Shown here piece by piece: positions 7,943-16,392 of a DNA stretch of 64,000 nucleotides. The number at the start of each line of letters is the position of its first letter. Positions within the stretch are counted from its first letter, which is position 1. Under the pieces are notes generated by a model. The model had not been told where the DNA came from, ran no database searches, and was given only the letters and a program-made list of their open reading frames with translations. The position numbers and the translations under genes are program-made. Source of the DNA: an uncultured Oscillospiraceae bacterium (GTDB taxonomy: Bacteria > Bacillota > Clostridia > Oscillospirales > Oscillospiraceae); the NCBI GenBank assembly GCA_934646005.1, contig CAKUED010000001.1:124001-188000 (forward strand), given 5' to 3'.

Positions 7943-9024
7943 ATCAGCGGGAATATGAAGAGCGAAAGAACCGCATCGCGCTCACGCTGCTCTCCGGCGG
8001 CGCGGTATTTGCGATTTTGCTTGCCGTCGTGCTGCTCAGCGGCTGCTTTTTGCTGCTGCTGGTGCGCATGGGCTTTCTCAACCGCGCGGCGTGGGATCGC
8101 GGCGAGCTGTACGCCATCATCGGTCTGATGGTGCTTTTGAGCGTGTGCGTGGGCGGCGTGGTGACGTTTGCCATCGTGCGCGTGCTGCTGCGCCCCATCA
8201 ACAGCATCATCAACGCCATGAACCGCCTGGCGGCGGGCGATTTTCAGACGCGCATCCGCTTTGGCACGATCTTTGCCCGCCACCCGACCGTGGTGGAGCT
8301 GACCGACAGCTTTAACAAAATGGCGGCGGAGCTGGAGGGGACACAAATTCTGCGCTCGGACTTTATCAATAATTTTTCGCACGAGTTCAAAACGCCCATC
8401 GTCTCCATCGCGGGCTTTGCGCGCCTGCTGCGCCGGGACGATCTGACGGCGCAGGAGCGGGCGGAGTACCTGGACATCATCGAGGACGAGTCGCTGCGCC
8501 TTGCCGAAATGGCGACGAACGTGCTCAATATGACCAAGGTCGAAAATCAGGCGATCCTGACGGATGTGACGCGCTTTAACCTCTCCGAGCAGCTTCGCAA
8601 CTGTGTGCTGCTGCTCGAGCGCAAATGGTCGGAAAAGGCGCTGGAGCTGAACATCGACATGGGCGAATATTTTCTGGACGGCAACGAGGAGCTGCTGCGG
8701 CAGGTGTGGGTGAACCTCCTTGACAACGCCGTAAAATTCGCGCCGGTGGGTGCGCGGCTGGACGTTGCCGTGCGCGCGGAGGGCGGGCTGCTCGCGGTGA
8801 TGATCGGCAATACCGGCAGCACCATCCCGCCCGACAAGATCGATCACATTTTCGGAAAATTCTATCAGGCGGACGAGTCGCACGCCGCGCACGGCAACGG
8901 CATCGGGCTCGCCATCGTCAAATCGGTCACGGAGCTGCACGGCGGCAGCGTCAGCGCCCAGAGCGGGCAGGATTATACGCAGTTCACTGTTCGTTTACCC
9001 GCGCGCCACCCCGAGAGTTTGTAA
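7939..9024 (+). CDS. Sensor histidine kinase
   Basis: 361 residues. Two membrane helices (about 20-42 and 57-80) have only a short loop between them, so little extracellular sensing surface exists. A HAMP linker (RPINSIINAMNRLAAGDF) follows, then the dimerisation/phospho-acceptor helix FSHEFKTP with His148, an N-box NLLDNAVKFAP, and an ATP-lid motif GNGIGLAIVKS. It autophosphorylates and passes phosphate to the preceding response regulator, with which it is translationally coupled. The signal is unknown; the short loop points to sensing inside the membrane or through a partner. Confidence 0.93.
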   Translation: MNQREYEERKNRIALTLLSGGAVFAILLAVVLLSGCFLLLLVRMGFLNRAAWDRGELYAIIGLMVLLSVCVGGVVTFAIVRVLLRPINSIINAMNRLAAGDFQTRIRFGTIFARHPTVVELTDSFNKMAAELEGTQILRSDFINNFSHEFKTPIVSIAGFARLLRRDDLTAQERAEYLDIIEDESLRLAEMATNVLNMTKVENQAILTDVTRFNLSEQLRNCVLLLERKWSEKALELNIDMGEYFLDGNEELLRQVWVNLLDNAVKFAPVGARLDVAVRAEGGLLAVMIGNTGSTIPPDKIDHIFGKFYQADESHAAHGNGIGLAIVKSVTELHGGSVSAQSGQDYTQFTVRLPARHPESL

Positions 9025-9040
9025 AGACTACCCCGAAAGA

Positions 9041-9084
9041 AACCGCCGGAAACCCGGCGAAGCGGTTTTCGTTTGAGAACGTGA
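9041..9084. repeat. Hairpin and fragment of the 19925 multi-hairpin element
   Basis: CGCCGG-AAAC-CCGGCG forms a compact hairpin just after the kinase stop codon and may end that operon. From the second arm onward, GCGAAGCGGTTTTCGTTTGA also occurs inverted within the five-hairpin element downstream of rplL, with several more matching bases on each side, so it is a partial copy of that element. Confidence 0.55.
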
Positions 9085-9172
9085 GTTTCTTTTCAGTTTC
9101 TTTTTCTGCGGTAGACTGTAGAAAATTGTCGAAGTCTGCCGTTTGGCTCGCTATATTGGAGGAGAAGCTATC

Positions 9173-9925
9173 ATGGTGCTCGCGTATGTCGGATATGGAC
9201 TGCTTGCGGTCGTTGGAGTATATTTGCTGCTGCTGGTCATCGCGGCGCTGTCCGCCGACCCGAACAAAACGTATGAGCGCCCCAGCGTGCTGTGCCGCTT
9301 CCTGCTGGATATTACGGTGCGGATGCTGGTGTTCTTCGGGCGCGTGCACGTCGAGGTCACGGGGCTGGAAAAGCTGCCGAAGGGCGGACGCTTCCTGCTC
9401 GTGGGCAACCACCGCTCCAACTATGACCCCATCGTGCAGATCGCGGTTATGCAGAAATACAAGCTGGCGTTCATCTCCAAGCCGGAGAATTTCAAGATCC
9501 CGCTCGTCGGGCGCATCCTGCGGCGCTGCTGCTTTTTGCCCATCGACCGCGAAAATCCCCGCAACGCCATCACCACCATCCACGCCGCGGCGCGGCTGAT
9601 GGAGGACGATCAGGTGTCTGTGGGCGTGTACCCGGAGGGCACGCGCAGCCGCACGGGTGAGCTGCTGCCGTTCCACAGCGGCGTTCTGAAGATCGCGCAG
9701 CAGGCGCACGTCCCCGTGGTCGTCGCGGCGATCCAGGGCGTGGAGGGCATCAGCCGCAACTTCCCGCTGCGCAGGACGTATGTTCGGCTGGACATCCTTG
9801 AGACTCTCCCGGCGGATTACGTCGCGCACTGCCGCTCCGCCGCGCTCGGAAACGAGATCCGGGATACGCTGGAAGCCTACCTCCCACAGACCCAGCAGCC
9901 CTATCCCGTGGCGCATACGGCATAA
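9173..9925 (+). CDS. plsC: 1-acyl-sn-glycerol-3-phosphate acyltransferase
   Basis: 250 residues. An N-terminal membrane helix (about 4-26) is followed by the acyltransferase signature NHRSNYDPI (His80, Asp85) and the phosphate-binding motif PEGTRSR (Glu155). It transfers an acyl group to lysophosphatidic acid at the inner membrane face, the second step of phospholipid synthesis. The ATG follows GGAGGAG by eight bases. It stands alone between the two-component system and a terminator. Confidence 0.92.
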   Translation: MVLAYVGYGLLAVVGVYLLLLVIAALSADPNKTYERPSVLCRFLLDITVRMLVFFGRVHVEVTGLEKLPKGGRFLLVGNHRSNYDPIVQIAVMQKYKLAFISKPENFKIPLVGRILRRCCFLPIDRENPRNAITTIHAAARLMEDDQVSVGVYPEGTRSRTGELLPFHSGVLKIAQQAHVPVVVAAIQGVEGISRNFPLRRTYVRLDILETLPADYVAHCRSAALGNEIRDTLEAYLPQTQQPYPVAHTA

Positions 9926-9936
9926 GGGAAAAAACC

Positions 9937-9968
9937 AAGGTCCGCCGGTTTTCCTGCGGACCTTTTTC
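9937..9968 (+). terminator. Rho-independent terminator
   Basis: AAGGTCCGC and GCGGACCTT form a nine-bp stem with a ten-base loop and a TTTTT tail after plsC. Confidence 0.9.
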
Positions 9969-10001
9969 GTGGGCGTATTGGCGGGTTTGCAGAAGTTCCC
10001 T

Positions 10002-10306
10002 GGCTCTCCCTCTGGGAGAGCTGTCAGCCGAAGGCTGACTGAGAGGGTCGGCATGGTCGTTGCTGACCCTCTCCGTCCTCGCTGCGCTCGGAGGAGGCAA
10101 GGCTGCGTGCCGCACTGACGGGTTTGCGCAAGTCCAAGGCTTCCCACCGGGGGGGAAGCTGTCGCCGCAGGCGACTGATGAGGGGAAGGGTTCTTGTTTT
10201 TGAGCTGCATCGCGTTTTTGAGTCGAAACGTGGCTACATCTCAAAACGTACCACCCTTCTCCTCATCCGGCGCTTCGCGCCACCTTCCCCACATGGGGAA
10301 GGCTTT
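10002..10306. repeat. Cluster of REP-like palindromic units
   Basis: This gene-free stretch holds at least four short GC-rich units. One is CTCTCCCTCTGGGAGAG followed by CAGCCGAAGGCTG and GAGAGGG. The next contains CCCTCTCCG and CTCGCTGCGCTCGGAG. A third has GGCTTCCCACC with GCCGCAGGC and GAGGGGAAGGG. The fourth, about 70 bp on, is roughly the inverse of the third (CTTCTCCTCATCC ... CCTTCCCCACATGGGGAAGG). Each has a short internal hairpin (the arrangement typical of REP elements). Related units are at 13645, 48300 and 55203. Confidence 0.7.
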
Positions 10307-10370
10307 CGGGTGCGCACATCTGCCAAGCAAAAGAATCGGGACGTTTTGTGTGTAGAATTTTCCCGGCTTC

Positions 10371-10400
10371 TTGACTTTCCCGTCGGGTTTGGGGTATAAT
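10371..10400 (+). promoter_or_regulatory. Sigma-A promoter for the NifU-like/GGGtGRT pair
   Basis: TTGACT and TATAAT are separated by 18 bp, with the predicted transcript start about 70 bases before the gene. ATAGT and ACTAT flank the start region as a short inverted repeat and could be an operator. Confidence 0.8.
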
Positions 10401-10475
10401 TCAAATATAGTATCGGTCACTATGTGCTTGAGCGGCACGGCGGCTGAATATTCTCTGAGAAAGGATGAAACCTTT

Positions 10476-11168
10476 ATGATTTACACTGCGGAAGTTCAGC
10501 ATATGTGTCCGGTCGCCAAGGGCGCATATCACGGCCCGGCGCCCATTCCCGAAGAGGGCAAGTGGGTTCAGGCAAAAGAGATCAAGGATATTTCCGGCTT
10601 TACGCACGGCGTGGGCTGGTGCGCGCCGCAGCAGGGCGCCTGCAAGCTGTCCCTCAATATCAAGGACGGCGTCATCGAAGAGGCTCTGGTCGAAACGATC
10701 GGCTGCTCCGGCATGACCCATTCCGCCGCTATGGCGTCCGAAATCCTCATCGGCAAGACCATTCTGGAGGCGCTCAACACCGACCTCGTCTGTGACGCCA
10801 TCAACACCGCCATGCGCGAGCTGTTCCTGCAGATCGTCTACGGCCGCAGCCAGTCCGCATTCTCCGAGGGCGGCCTCGCCGTCGGCGCGTCGATGGAAGA
10901 CCTCGGCAAGGGTCTGAGAAGCCAGGTCGGCACGATGTTTGCCACCAAGTCCAAGGGCCCGCGCTATCTGGAGATGGCGGAGGGCTACTGCTCCCGCATC
11001 GCGCTCAACAAGGACGACGAGATCGTCGGCTATGAGTTCATCAACTTCGGCAAGATGATGGACTTCATCAAGGCGGGCAGCGAGCCCGCTGAGGCGCTGA
11101 AGAAGGCGACGGGTCACTACGGTCAGTTTGAAAACGCTGCCAAGTACATTGACCCGCGCAAAGAGTAA
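10476..11168 (+). CDS. NifU/IscU-like iron-sulfur scaffold protein
   Basis: 230 residues. The N-terminal part resembles the IscU-type scaffold fold, with cysteines at 11, 49, 56, 77 and 106; the TIGCSGM segment is like the cysteine loop of scaffold proteins. The C-terminal part is specific to the group that always precedes a GGGtGRT protein. The gene has its own promoter and lies 17 bp upstream of that partner. It may bind or deliver an iron-sulfur cluster to the partner; the reaction is unknown. The start is the ATG after GAAAGGA. Confidence 0.75.
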   Translation: MIYTAEVQHMCPVAKGAYHGPAPIPEEGKWVQAKEIKDISGFTHGVGWCAPQQGACKLSLNIKDGVIEEALVETIGCSGMTHSAAMASEILIGKTILEALNTDLVCDAINTAMRELFLQIVYGRSQSAFSEGGLAVGASMEDLGKGLRSQVGTMFATKSKGPRYLEMAEGYCSRIALNKDDEIVGYEFINFGKMMDFIKAGSEPAEALKKATGHYGQFENAAKYIDPRKE

Positions 11169-11185
11169 AGAGGGAGGGTACGACA

Positions 11186-12184
11186 ATGGCTCTGTTTGAA
11201 AGTTACGAAAGAAGAATCGACAAGATCAATGGCGTCCTCAAGCAGAACGGCATCGACTCCGTGGAGCAGTGCCGCGAGATCTGCCAGGCAAAGGGCTTTG
11301 ATCCGTATGAGATCGTCAAGGGCATCCAGCCCATCTGCTTTGAAAACGCCTGCTGGGCGTACACCGTCGGCGCGGCGCTCGCCATCAAGCGCGGCGTGAA
11401 GAGCGCGGCGGAAGCCGCCAGCGTCATTGGCGAAGGTTTGCAGGCATTCTGCATCGACGGCTCCGTCGCCGACGACCGCAAGGTCGGTCTGGGTCACGGC
11501 AACCTCGGCGCGATGCTGCTGAGCGAGGAATCGCAGTGCTTCTGCTTCCTGGCGGGTCACGAGTCCTTCGCCGCCGCGGAAGGCGCGATCGGCATCGTCC
11601 GCAACGCCAACAAGGCGCGCAAAACCCCGCTGCGCGTGATCCTGAACGGTCTGGGCAAGGATGCGGCGCAGATCATTTCCCGCATTAACGGCTTTACCTA
11701 TGTGCAGACGCAGTTCGACTACTACACGGGCGAGCTGAAGATCGTCCGCGAGATCCGCTACTCCGAGGGCGAGCGCGCGAATGTGCGCTGCTACGGCGCG
11801 GACGATGTGCGTGAGGGCGTCGCCATCATGCACAAAGAGGGCGTGGACGTGTCCATCACCGGCAACTCCACCAACCCCACCCGCTTCCAGCACCCGGTCG
11901 CCGGCACGTACAAGAAGGAATGCGTCCAGATGGGCAAGAAGTACTTCTCCGTCGCCTCCGGCGGCGGCACGGGTCGTACCCTGCACCCGGACAATATGGC
12001 GGCTGGTCCTGCGTCCTACGGCATGACCGACACCATGGGTCGCATGCATTCCGACGCGCAGTTCGCAGGCTCGTCCTCCGTCCCGGCGCACGTCGAGATG
12101 ATGGGCTTCCTCGGCATGGGCAACAACCCCATGGTCGGCGCGACCGTGGCAGTGGCTGTCGCCGTTGCGGAGAGCATGAAATAA
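11186..12184 (+). CDS. GGGtGRT-family protein of unknown function
   Basis: 332 residues; carries the motif GGGTGRTLHPDN at about residue 259, which names the family. Earlier there is a glycine-rich GLGHGNLGAMLLSEESQCF segment and a C-terminal alanine-valine repeat. The preceding GGGAGGG gives a strong ribosome site. The family is widespread in anaerobic Firmicutes next to a scaffold-like gene, as here, but its reaction is not known to me. A cytoplasmic complex with the upstream protein is the simplest reading. A 164-bp palindrome begins five bases after its stop. Confidence 0.85.
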   Translation: MALFESYERRIDKINGVLKQNGIDSVEQCREICQAKGFDPYEIVKGIQPICFENACWAYTVGAALAIKRGVKSAAEAASVIGEGLQAFCIDGSVADDRKVGLGHGNLGAMLLSEESQCFCFLAGHESFAAAEGAIGIVRNANKARKTPLRVILNGLGKDAAQIISRINGFTYVQTQFDYYTGELKIVREIRYSEGERANVRCYGADDVREGVAIMHKEGVDVSITGNSTNPTRFQHPVAGTYKKECVQMGKKYFSVASGGGTGRTLHPDNMAAGPASYGMTDTMGRMHSDAQFAGSSSVPAHVEMMGFLGMGNNPMVGATVAVAVAVAESMK

Positions 12185-12189
12185 TTCTG

Positions 12190-12352
12190 GGGCAACACCG
12201 CGCAATTGCGTCGGCGCGCTTCGCCGGATCTTTTCCGCCAATGCTGCGGTTTGAAAGCCGCGAAATACACAAAGTATTCCTGCGCCTTTCAAACCTTGCC
12301 TTGGCGAAAAATCTCTCGCCGAATCTGCTTGCCGAATTGTGCGGTGCTGCCC
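12190..12352. repeat. Long imperfect palindrome, copy 2 (MITE-like)
   Basis: Left end GGCAACACCGCGCAATT is inverted at the right end as AATTGTGCGGTGCTGCC, and TTTGAAAG...CTTTCAAA flanks the central hairpin GAAATACACAAAGTATTCC. The whole 163 bp can fold on itself with mismatches. It contains no supported gene and starts immediately after the GGGtGRT stop codon. Confidence 0.9.
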
Positions 12353-12370
12353 TAACTTCAAAATACACAG

Positions 12371-12405
12371 CAGAGCGGCTCATTCAGCCGCTCTGTCTGT
12401 ATCTT
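12371..12405 (+). terminator. Probable Rho-independent terminator
   Basis: CAGAGCGGCT and AGCCGCTCTG form a ten-bp stem with a CATTC loop; the tail TCTGTATCTT is only moderately T-rich. It lies just before the MalY-type gene and would end transcripts passing through the palindrome. Confidence 0.5.
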
Positions 12406-12422
12406 GGACAGGAGAGTGCAAA

Positions 12423-13589
12423 ATGCTGGAATATGTGGATCGCCGCGGCACGGGCTGCGAAAAATGGGACGGGCAGGAAAAGACGTTCGGCGAGAACGGG
12501 CTGCTCGGAATGTGGGTCGCGGATATGGACTTCAAGACCGCGCCGTGCGTCCGGCAGGCGCTGGCAAAGCTGGTGGATGAGGGCGTGTTCGGCTACAATT
12601 TCCCGCCCGAGGGCTACTATACCGCGTTTGCGGACTGGCAGTGGGAACGCCACGGCTACGCCGTGGACCGCAAGTGGCTGCGCTTTACGCCGGGCGTGGT
12701 GACAGGGCTGAATCTGCTCGTGCAGATGCTCACCGAGGTGCAGGACGCCGTCATCATCCTCTCGCCGGTGTATTATCCGTTTGCAAACGCCGTGCGAAAC
12801 AACGACCGGCGGCTCATCGAGTGTGATCTTGTGAACGACGGCGGCGCGTATTCGGTCGATTTTGAAAAATTCGAGCGCGATATTGTCGAGAACGACGTTC
12901 GCGCATTCATCCTCTGCTCGCCGCACAACCCGGTCGGACGCGTGTGGACGGGCGAGGAGCTGCGGCGGATGCTGGACATCTGCAAGGCGCACGACGTGAA
13001 GGTCATCGCCGACGAGATCCACAACGACTTCGTGTTCGAGCCGTATACGCACCACTGCGCCGCGACCGTGGGCAGCTATGACGACATCCTCGTCACGCTC
13101 ATGGCACCGAGCAAAACCTTTAATCTCGCCGGCTGTCAGAATGCGTTCGTCATTATCCCCGACGAAGGGCTGCGGCAGCAGTTCGACGCGCTGCAAAAGA
13201 CGCTCGCCATGACGAACGGCAGTATGTTCGGCTACGTCGCCGCCGAGGCAGCGTATCGCGGCGGCGCGGCATGGTTTGACGAGCTGAAGCAGACCGTTTG
13301 GGAGAATTATACCTTTGCGCGCGACTATCTCGCCGAGCAGCTTCCGCAGGCGGTGGTGACGGAATTGCAGGGCACATACCTCATGTGGATCGACCTCGGC
13401 GCGTACCTCGCCCCGGCGGAGATGGAGGATTTCTTCCAACACCGCTGCCGTCTGGCAGTCGATTACGGCCACTGGTTCGGCAAAAGCGGGCAGACGATGG
13501 TCCGCCTGAACCTCGCCACAAGCCGCGAAAATGTGCAGACCGCTGTAACTGCCATCGCCCGCGAGCTGAAGGCAATGGGAAGAGCATAA
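12423..13589 (+). CDS. MalY/PatB-type pyridoxal-phosphate C-S lyase
   Basis: 388 residues, a fold-type I aminotransferase class I/II protein. The landmarks are VADMDFKTAP near the start, SPHNPVGRVWTGEEL (the Asn contacting the cofactor), ADEIHNDFV (Asp/His pair) and APSKTFNLAG with the cofactor-binding lysine. This set is typical of MalY/PatB cystathionine beta-lyases, which split cystathionine or cysteine to pyruvate and ammonia. The ATG follows an AGGAG site. It is a single gene, ended by a hairpin and a repeat array. An aminotransferase role is possible but the motifs favour the lyase group. Confidence 0.85.
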   Translation: MLEYVDRRGTGCEKWDGQEKTFGENGLLGMWVADMDFKTAPCVRQALAKLVDEGVFGYNFPPEGYYTAFADWQWERHGYAVDRKWLRFTPGVVTGLNLLVQMLTEVQDAVIILSPVYYPFANAVRNNDRRLIECDLVNDGGAYSVDFEKFERDIVENDVRAFILCSPHNPVGRVWTGEELRRMLDICKAHDVKVIADEIHNDFVFEPYTHHCAATVGSYDDILVTLMAPSKTFNLAGCQNAFVIIPDEGLRQQFDALQKTLAMTNGSMFGYVAAEAAYRGGAAWFDELKQTVWENYTFARDYLAEQLPQAVVTELQGTYLMWIDLGAYLAPAEMEDFFQHRCRLAVDYGHWFGKSGQTMVRLNLATSRENVQTAVTAIARELKAMGRA

Positions 13590-13600
13590 AGTGAGCACCA

Positions 13601-13632
13601 GCGCCCCGAGGCAGCCGCCTTGGGGCGTTGTT
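13601..13632 (+). terminator. Probable terminator
   Basis: CGCCCCGAGG pairs with CCTTGGGGCG across a six-base loop; the tail TTGTTT is weak. Confidence 0.5.
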
Positions 13633-13644
13633 TGCACCGCACCC

Positions 13645-13705
13645 AATAGCTTCCCCTCGGGGGGAAGCTGTCCGCGAAGCGGACTGATGAGGGGAAGGGC
13701 TGTAC
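13645..13705. repeat. REP-like palindromic unit
   Basis: AGCTTCCCCTCGGGGGGAAGCT is followed by GTCCGCGAAGCGGAC and GATGAGGGGAAGGG, the same arrangement as the units near 10140. Confidence 0.7.
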
Positions 13706-13723
13706 CTTCTGAGCTGCCGCCAC

Positions 13724-14160
13724 GTTTCGTCGTAACGTAGGGGAGGGGCTCTGCTCCGCTTGCGCAGAATGCAAACGCAAAAACGCACAACCAAACGGCG
13801 ACAACGCAAAACCCCTGTAGGGGTCGATGCCCACATCGACCCGGCGACGCGCAATTGCAAAATTGCACGAACCATCGGCGAAATTGCAAAACGTCCTGTA
13901 GGGGCGGACGACCCTGTCCGCCCGTTGGGTGCGACCAATTAGCCGCAACGTATCATAAAATCGGACGTGCGGTGTAGGGGTCGATGTGGTCATCGACCCC
14001 TACAAACATTGTACGGATTCGCATTGGTGCGTTCGTATTTGCAGGTGCTTCCCGCCGGGCGGACAGAGTCGTCCGCCCCTACGGATGCGTACCGCTCCGT
14101 ATTGCTACAAACGAATTTGCGGTGTCTTTCTGCGCCAGGTATCCGCATAGCGTCACGAAA
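13724..14160. repeat. Mirror-symmetric hairpin array 1
   Basis: Begins with TTTCGTCGTAACGTAGGGG. It then carries hairpin modules GTAGGGGTCGATGCCCACAT... and GTAGGGGCGGACGACCCTG... in one orientation. Past the centre (about 13945) the modules appear inverted: the TCGATG...CATCGACCCCTAC type at about 13975, then GGACAGAGTCGTCCGCCCC at about 14058. The expected closing module is eroded. Open frames crossing it have no codon or family support, so the whole interval between the MalY-type gene and feoA is non-coding. Confidence 0.85.
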
Positions 14161-14213
14161 TGACGCGAATGCTCATATTCTGGTTGTAGAAATCACTGCG
14201 GGGAGTGGACGCT

Positions 14214-14453
14214 ATGGAACAGGTGCGGGTATTGGGGGAGCTTGCGGTCGGTGAGGGCGGCGTGATATGCACGCTGGGGCTGGACGGCGCAATGCGCCGG
14301 CGGCTTTTGGAGCTGGGGCTTGTGCCGGGGACGCGGGCGGAGTGCGTGCTGCGCGCGCCAACGGGCAGTCCCGCCGCGTATCTCGTGCGCGGCGCGGTGA
14401 TCGCGCTGCGGCAGTGCGACGCGGCGCGTGTGGAGGTCAGCGTATGCCCGTGA
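14214..14453 (+). CDS. feoA: Ferrous iron transport protein A
   Basis: 79 residues, the SH3-like small FeoA protein. Recognisable features are the RRRLLELGLVPGT core and a C-terminal RGAVIALR strand. The ATG with GGGGAG eight bases upstream is chosen over a GTG nine bases earlier. FeoA is cytoplasmic and is thought to support the FeoB permease; the two genes overlap by ten bases. No feoC is seen. Iron regulation (Fur or DtxR box) was not recognised, because the upstream region is a repeat array. Confidence 0.9.
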   Translation: MEQVRVLGELAVGEGGVICTLGLDGAMRRRLLELGLVPGTRAECVLRAPTGSPAAYLVRGAVIALRQCDAARVEVSVCP

Positions 14454-16303
14454 CGAAGCCGGACGCGCTGCCGCGCGCAAAAAAGCTCGATCCGAACGAC
14501 CGCGTTCTGGCGCTCATCGGCAACCCGAACGTCGGCAAAAGCACGCTCTTTAACGCCCTCACGGGGCTGCGGCAGCACACCGGCAACTGGGCGGGCAAGA
14601 CCGTGGCGCTCGCACAGGGGCGCTTTGTGTACGACGGCTGTGGCTATGTGGTCGCCGACCTGCCGGGGACATATTCGCTGCGCAGCCGCTCTGAGGAGGA
14701 GCGCGTGGCGACGGAGTTCCTGCGCGCCGGGCGCGCCGACTGCGTGATCGTCGTGTGCGACGCAACGTGCCTCGCGCGCAGCCTGACGCTGGCGTTACAG
14801 GTGCTGGCCGTTTGCCGCGAGGTCGTCTTGTGCGTGAATTTAATGGATGAGGCGCGGAAGCGGAACTTACAAATCGACTGCGCCAAGCTCGAAGGACTGC
14901 TCGGCGTGCCGGTCGTACCGATGGCGGCGGGGCGCGCGGAGGGATTGGAGACGCTGAAACAGCGCGTGCGCGGCGTGATCGAGGGCGAAGAGCCGCTGCC
15001 GCCCGGAGGGATGCTGCCGGACGACGGGGTGGACGAGTGCGCGATCTGCCGTCAGGTCACGCGCGCGGCGCGGCTTGCGGACGCGGTGACGCAGTCGCAG
15101 CCGAGCGCCGCCGATGCGCGACAGCGGCGGGCGGACCGGGTTCTGACCGGCTGGGGCGGCTGGCTGGCGCTGGCAGCGATGCTGTTCGGCGTGCTGTGGC
15201 TGACGATCCGGGGCGCGAATGTCCCGTCACAGCTTTTGCAGCGCGCATTCTTCGCGCTGGGTGCGGCTTTGCGGCGGGGCGCGGCGGCGTGCGGGCTGCC
15301 GGAATGGCTCACCGGCGCGCTGGTGGACGGCGTATTCGGGACGGTCGGGCAGGTCGTGGCGGTGATGCTGCCGCCGGTCGCCATTTTCTTTCCGCTCTTT
15401 ACGCTGCTGGAGGACGTAGGCTACCTGCCGCGGCTGGCGTTCTTGACCGACCGCTGCTTTCAGTGCTGCGGCGCGTGCGGCAAGCAGGCGCTCACAACGT
15501 GCATGGGCTTCGGCTGCAACGCGGCGGGCGTGGCGGGCTGCCGCATCATCGACTCGCCGCGCGAGCGGCTCATCGGCATCCTGACCAACAGCTTTGTGCC
15601 CTGCAACGGACGCTTTCCGGCGCTCATCGCGCTCGCATGCCTGCTCGCAGGGGAAAGCGGCGCGCTGGCGGCGGCGATCCTGACGGGGGCGGTGGCGCTC
15701 GGCGTGGGAATGAGCCTGCTTGCATCGCGGCTTCTCAGCCGGACGGCGCTGCGCGGCGTGCCGAGCGCGTTTGCCCTTGAGCTGCCGCCATTTCGGATGC
15801 CGAAGGTCGGGCAGGTGCTGCTGCGGTCGCTGCTGGATCGGACGCTGCACGTTCTGCTACGCGCGCTCGCCGTCGCCGCTCCGGCGGGGCTGCTCATCTG
15901 GTGTCTTGCGAACATTCGACCCGGCGGCGTGCCGCTGACCAGCACAGCAGCGGCGTTTCTTGATCCCGTGGGCGCGTTTTTGGGCATGAATGGCGCGATG
16001 CTTCTGGCATTTCTGCTGGCGCTGCCCGCAAACGAGCTGGTGCTGCCGCTGGCGGCGATGATCCTGACAGGCGGCTGCGCGCTCACGGGCGACGCGCCGG
16101 TCACAGCGGCGCTTGCCGCCTGCGGTTGGACGGCGCGTCAGACACTCTGCACGATGGCGTTTTTCGTGCTCCACTGCCCATGCAGCACGACGCTGCTCAC
16201 CGTCCGGCGCGAGACGGGCAGCACGAAATGGATGCTGCTGGCGGCGCTGCTGCCGCTGGCGGCGGGCGTGATCTTATGTGCGATTCTAAACGCGCTTCTA
16301 TAA
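14444..16303 (+). CDS. feoB: Ferrous iron transport protein B
   Basis: 619 residues, a GTPase-permease fusion shorter than the 770-residue enterobacterial form. The GTPase has G1 GNPNVGKST (26-34), G3 DLPGTYSL and G4 NLMDEA. The membrane half has the conserved gate segment with CCGACGKQ and GFGCNAAGVAGC cysteine motifs and a second gate near the C-terminus. It imports Fe2+ across the inner membrane. The ATG, with GGAGGT seven bases upstream, lies inside the end of feoA. Alternative upstream codons overlap feoA and are unlikely. Confidence 0.95.
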   Translation: MPVTKPDALPRAKKLDPNDRVLALIGNPNVGKSTLFNALTGLRQHTGNWAGKTVALAQGRFVYDGCGYVVADLPGTYSLRSRSEEERVATEFLRAGRADCVIVVCDATCLARSLTLALQVLAVCREVVLCVNLMDEARKRNLQIDCAKLEGLLGVPVVPMAAGRAEGLETLKQRVRGVIEGEEPLPPGGMLPDDGVDECAICRQVTRAARLADAVTQSQPSAADARQRRADRVLTGWGGWLALAAMLFGVLWLTIRGANVPSQLLQRAFFALGAALRRGAAACGLPEWLTGALVDGVFGTVGQVVAVMLPPVAIFFPLFTLLEDVGYLPRLAFLTDRCFQCCGACGKQALTTCMGFGCNAAGVAGCRIIDSPRERLIGILTNSFVPCNGRFPALIALACLLAGESGALAAAILTGAVALGVGMSLLASRLLSRTALRGVPSAFALELPPFRMPKVGQVLLRSLLDRTLHVLLRALAVAAPAGLLIWCLANIRPGGVPLTSTAAAFLDPVGAFLGMNGAMLLAFLLALPANELVLPLAAMILTGGCALTGDAPVTAALAACGWTARQTLCTMAFFVLHCPCSTTLLTVRRETGSTKWMLLAALLPLAAGVILCAILNALL

Positions 16304-16310
16304 TTTTTCG

Positions 16311-16344
16311 ACCGGCTTGCGGCGCTGCTTGCAAGCCGGTTTTG
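16311..16344 (+). terminator. Rho-independent terminator of feoAB
   Basis: ACCGGCTTGC pairs with GCAAGCCGGT across a ten-base loop, followed by TTTGT. The right arm contains the -35 element of the next promoter. Confidence 0.8.
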
Positions 16345-16357
16345 TATCTGCTACAAT
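16329..16357 (+). promoter_or_regulatory. Sigma-A promoter for the AI-2E-family gene
   Basis: TTGCAA and TACAAT are spaced by 17 bp, overlapping the feoB terminator. Confidence 0.65.
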
Positions 16358-16392
16358 AAGGGGCAGATCGATGTGTGAAGGGAGGCGGCGGT

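Noticed and set aside
13724..14160. CRISPR array
   Set aside because: Repeated units differ in type, are not evenly spaced, flip orientation at the centre and have no cas genes nearby.
16371..16392. Earlier start codons for the AI-2E-family gene
   Set aside because: They overlap the GGAGG ribosome site that is correctly spaced for the ATG at 16393.
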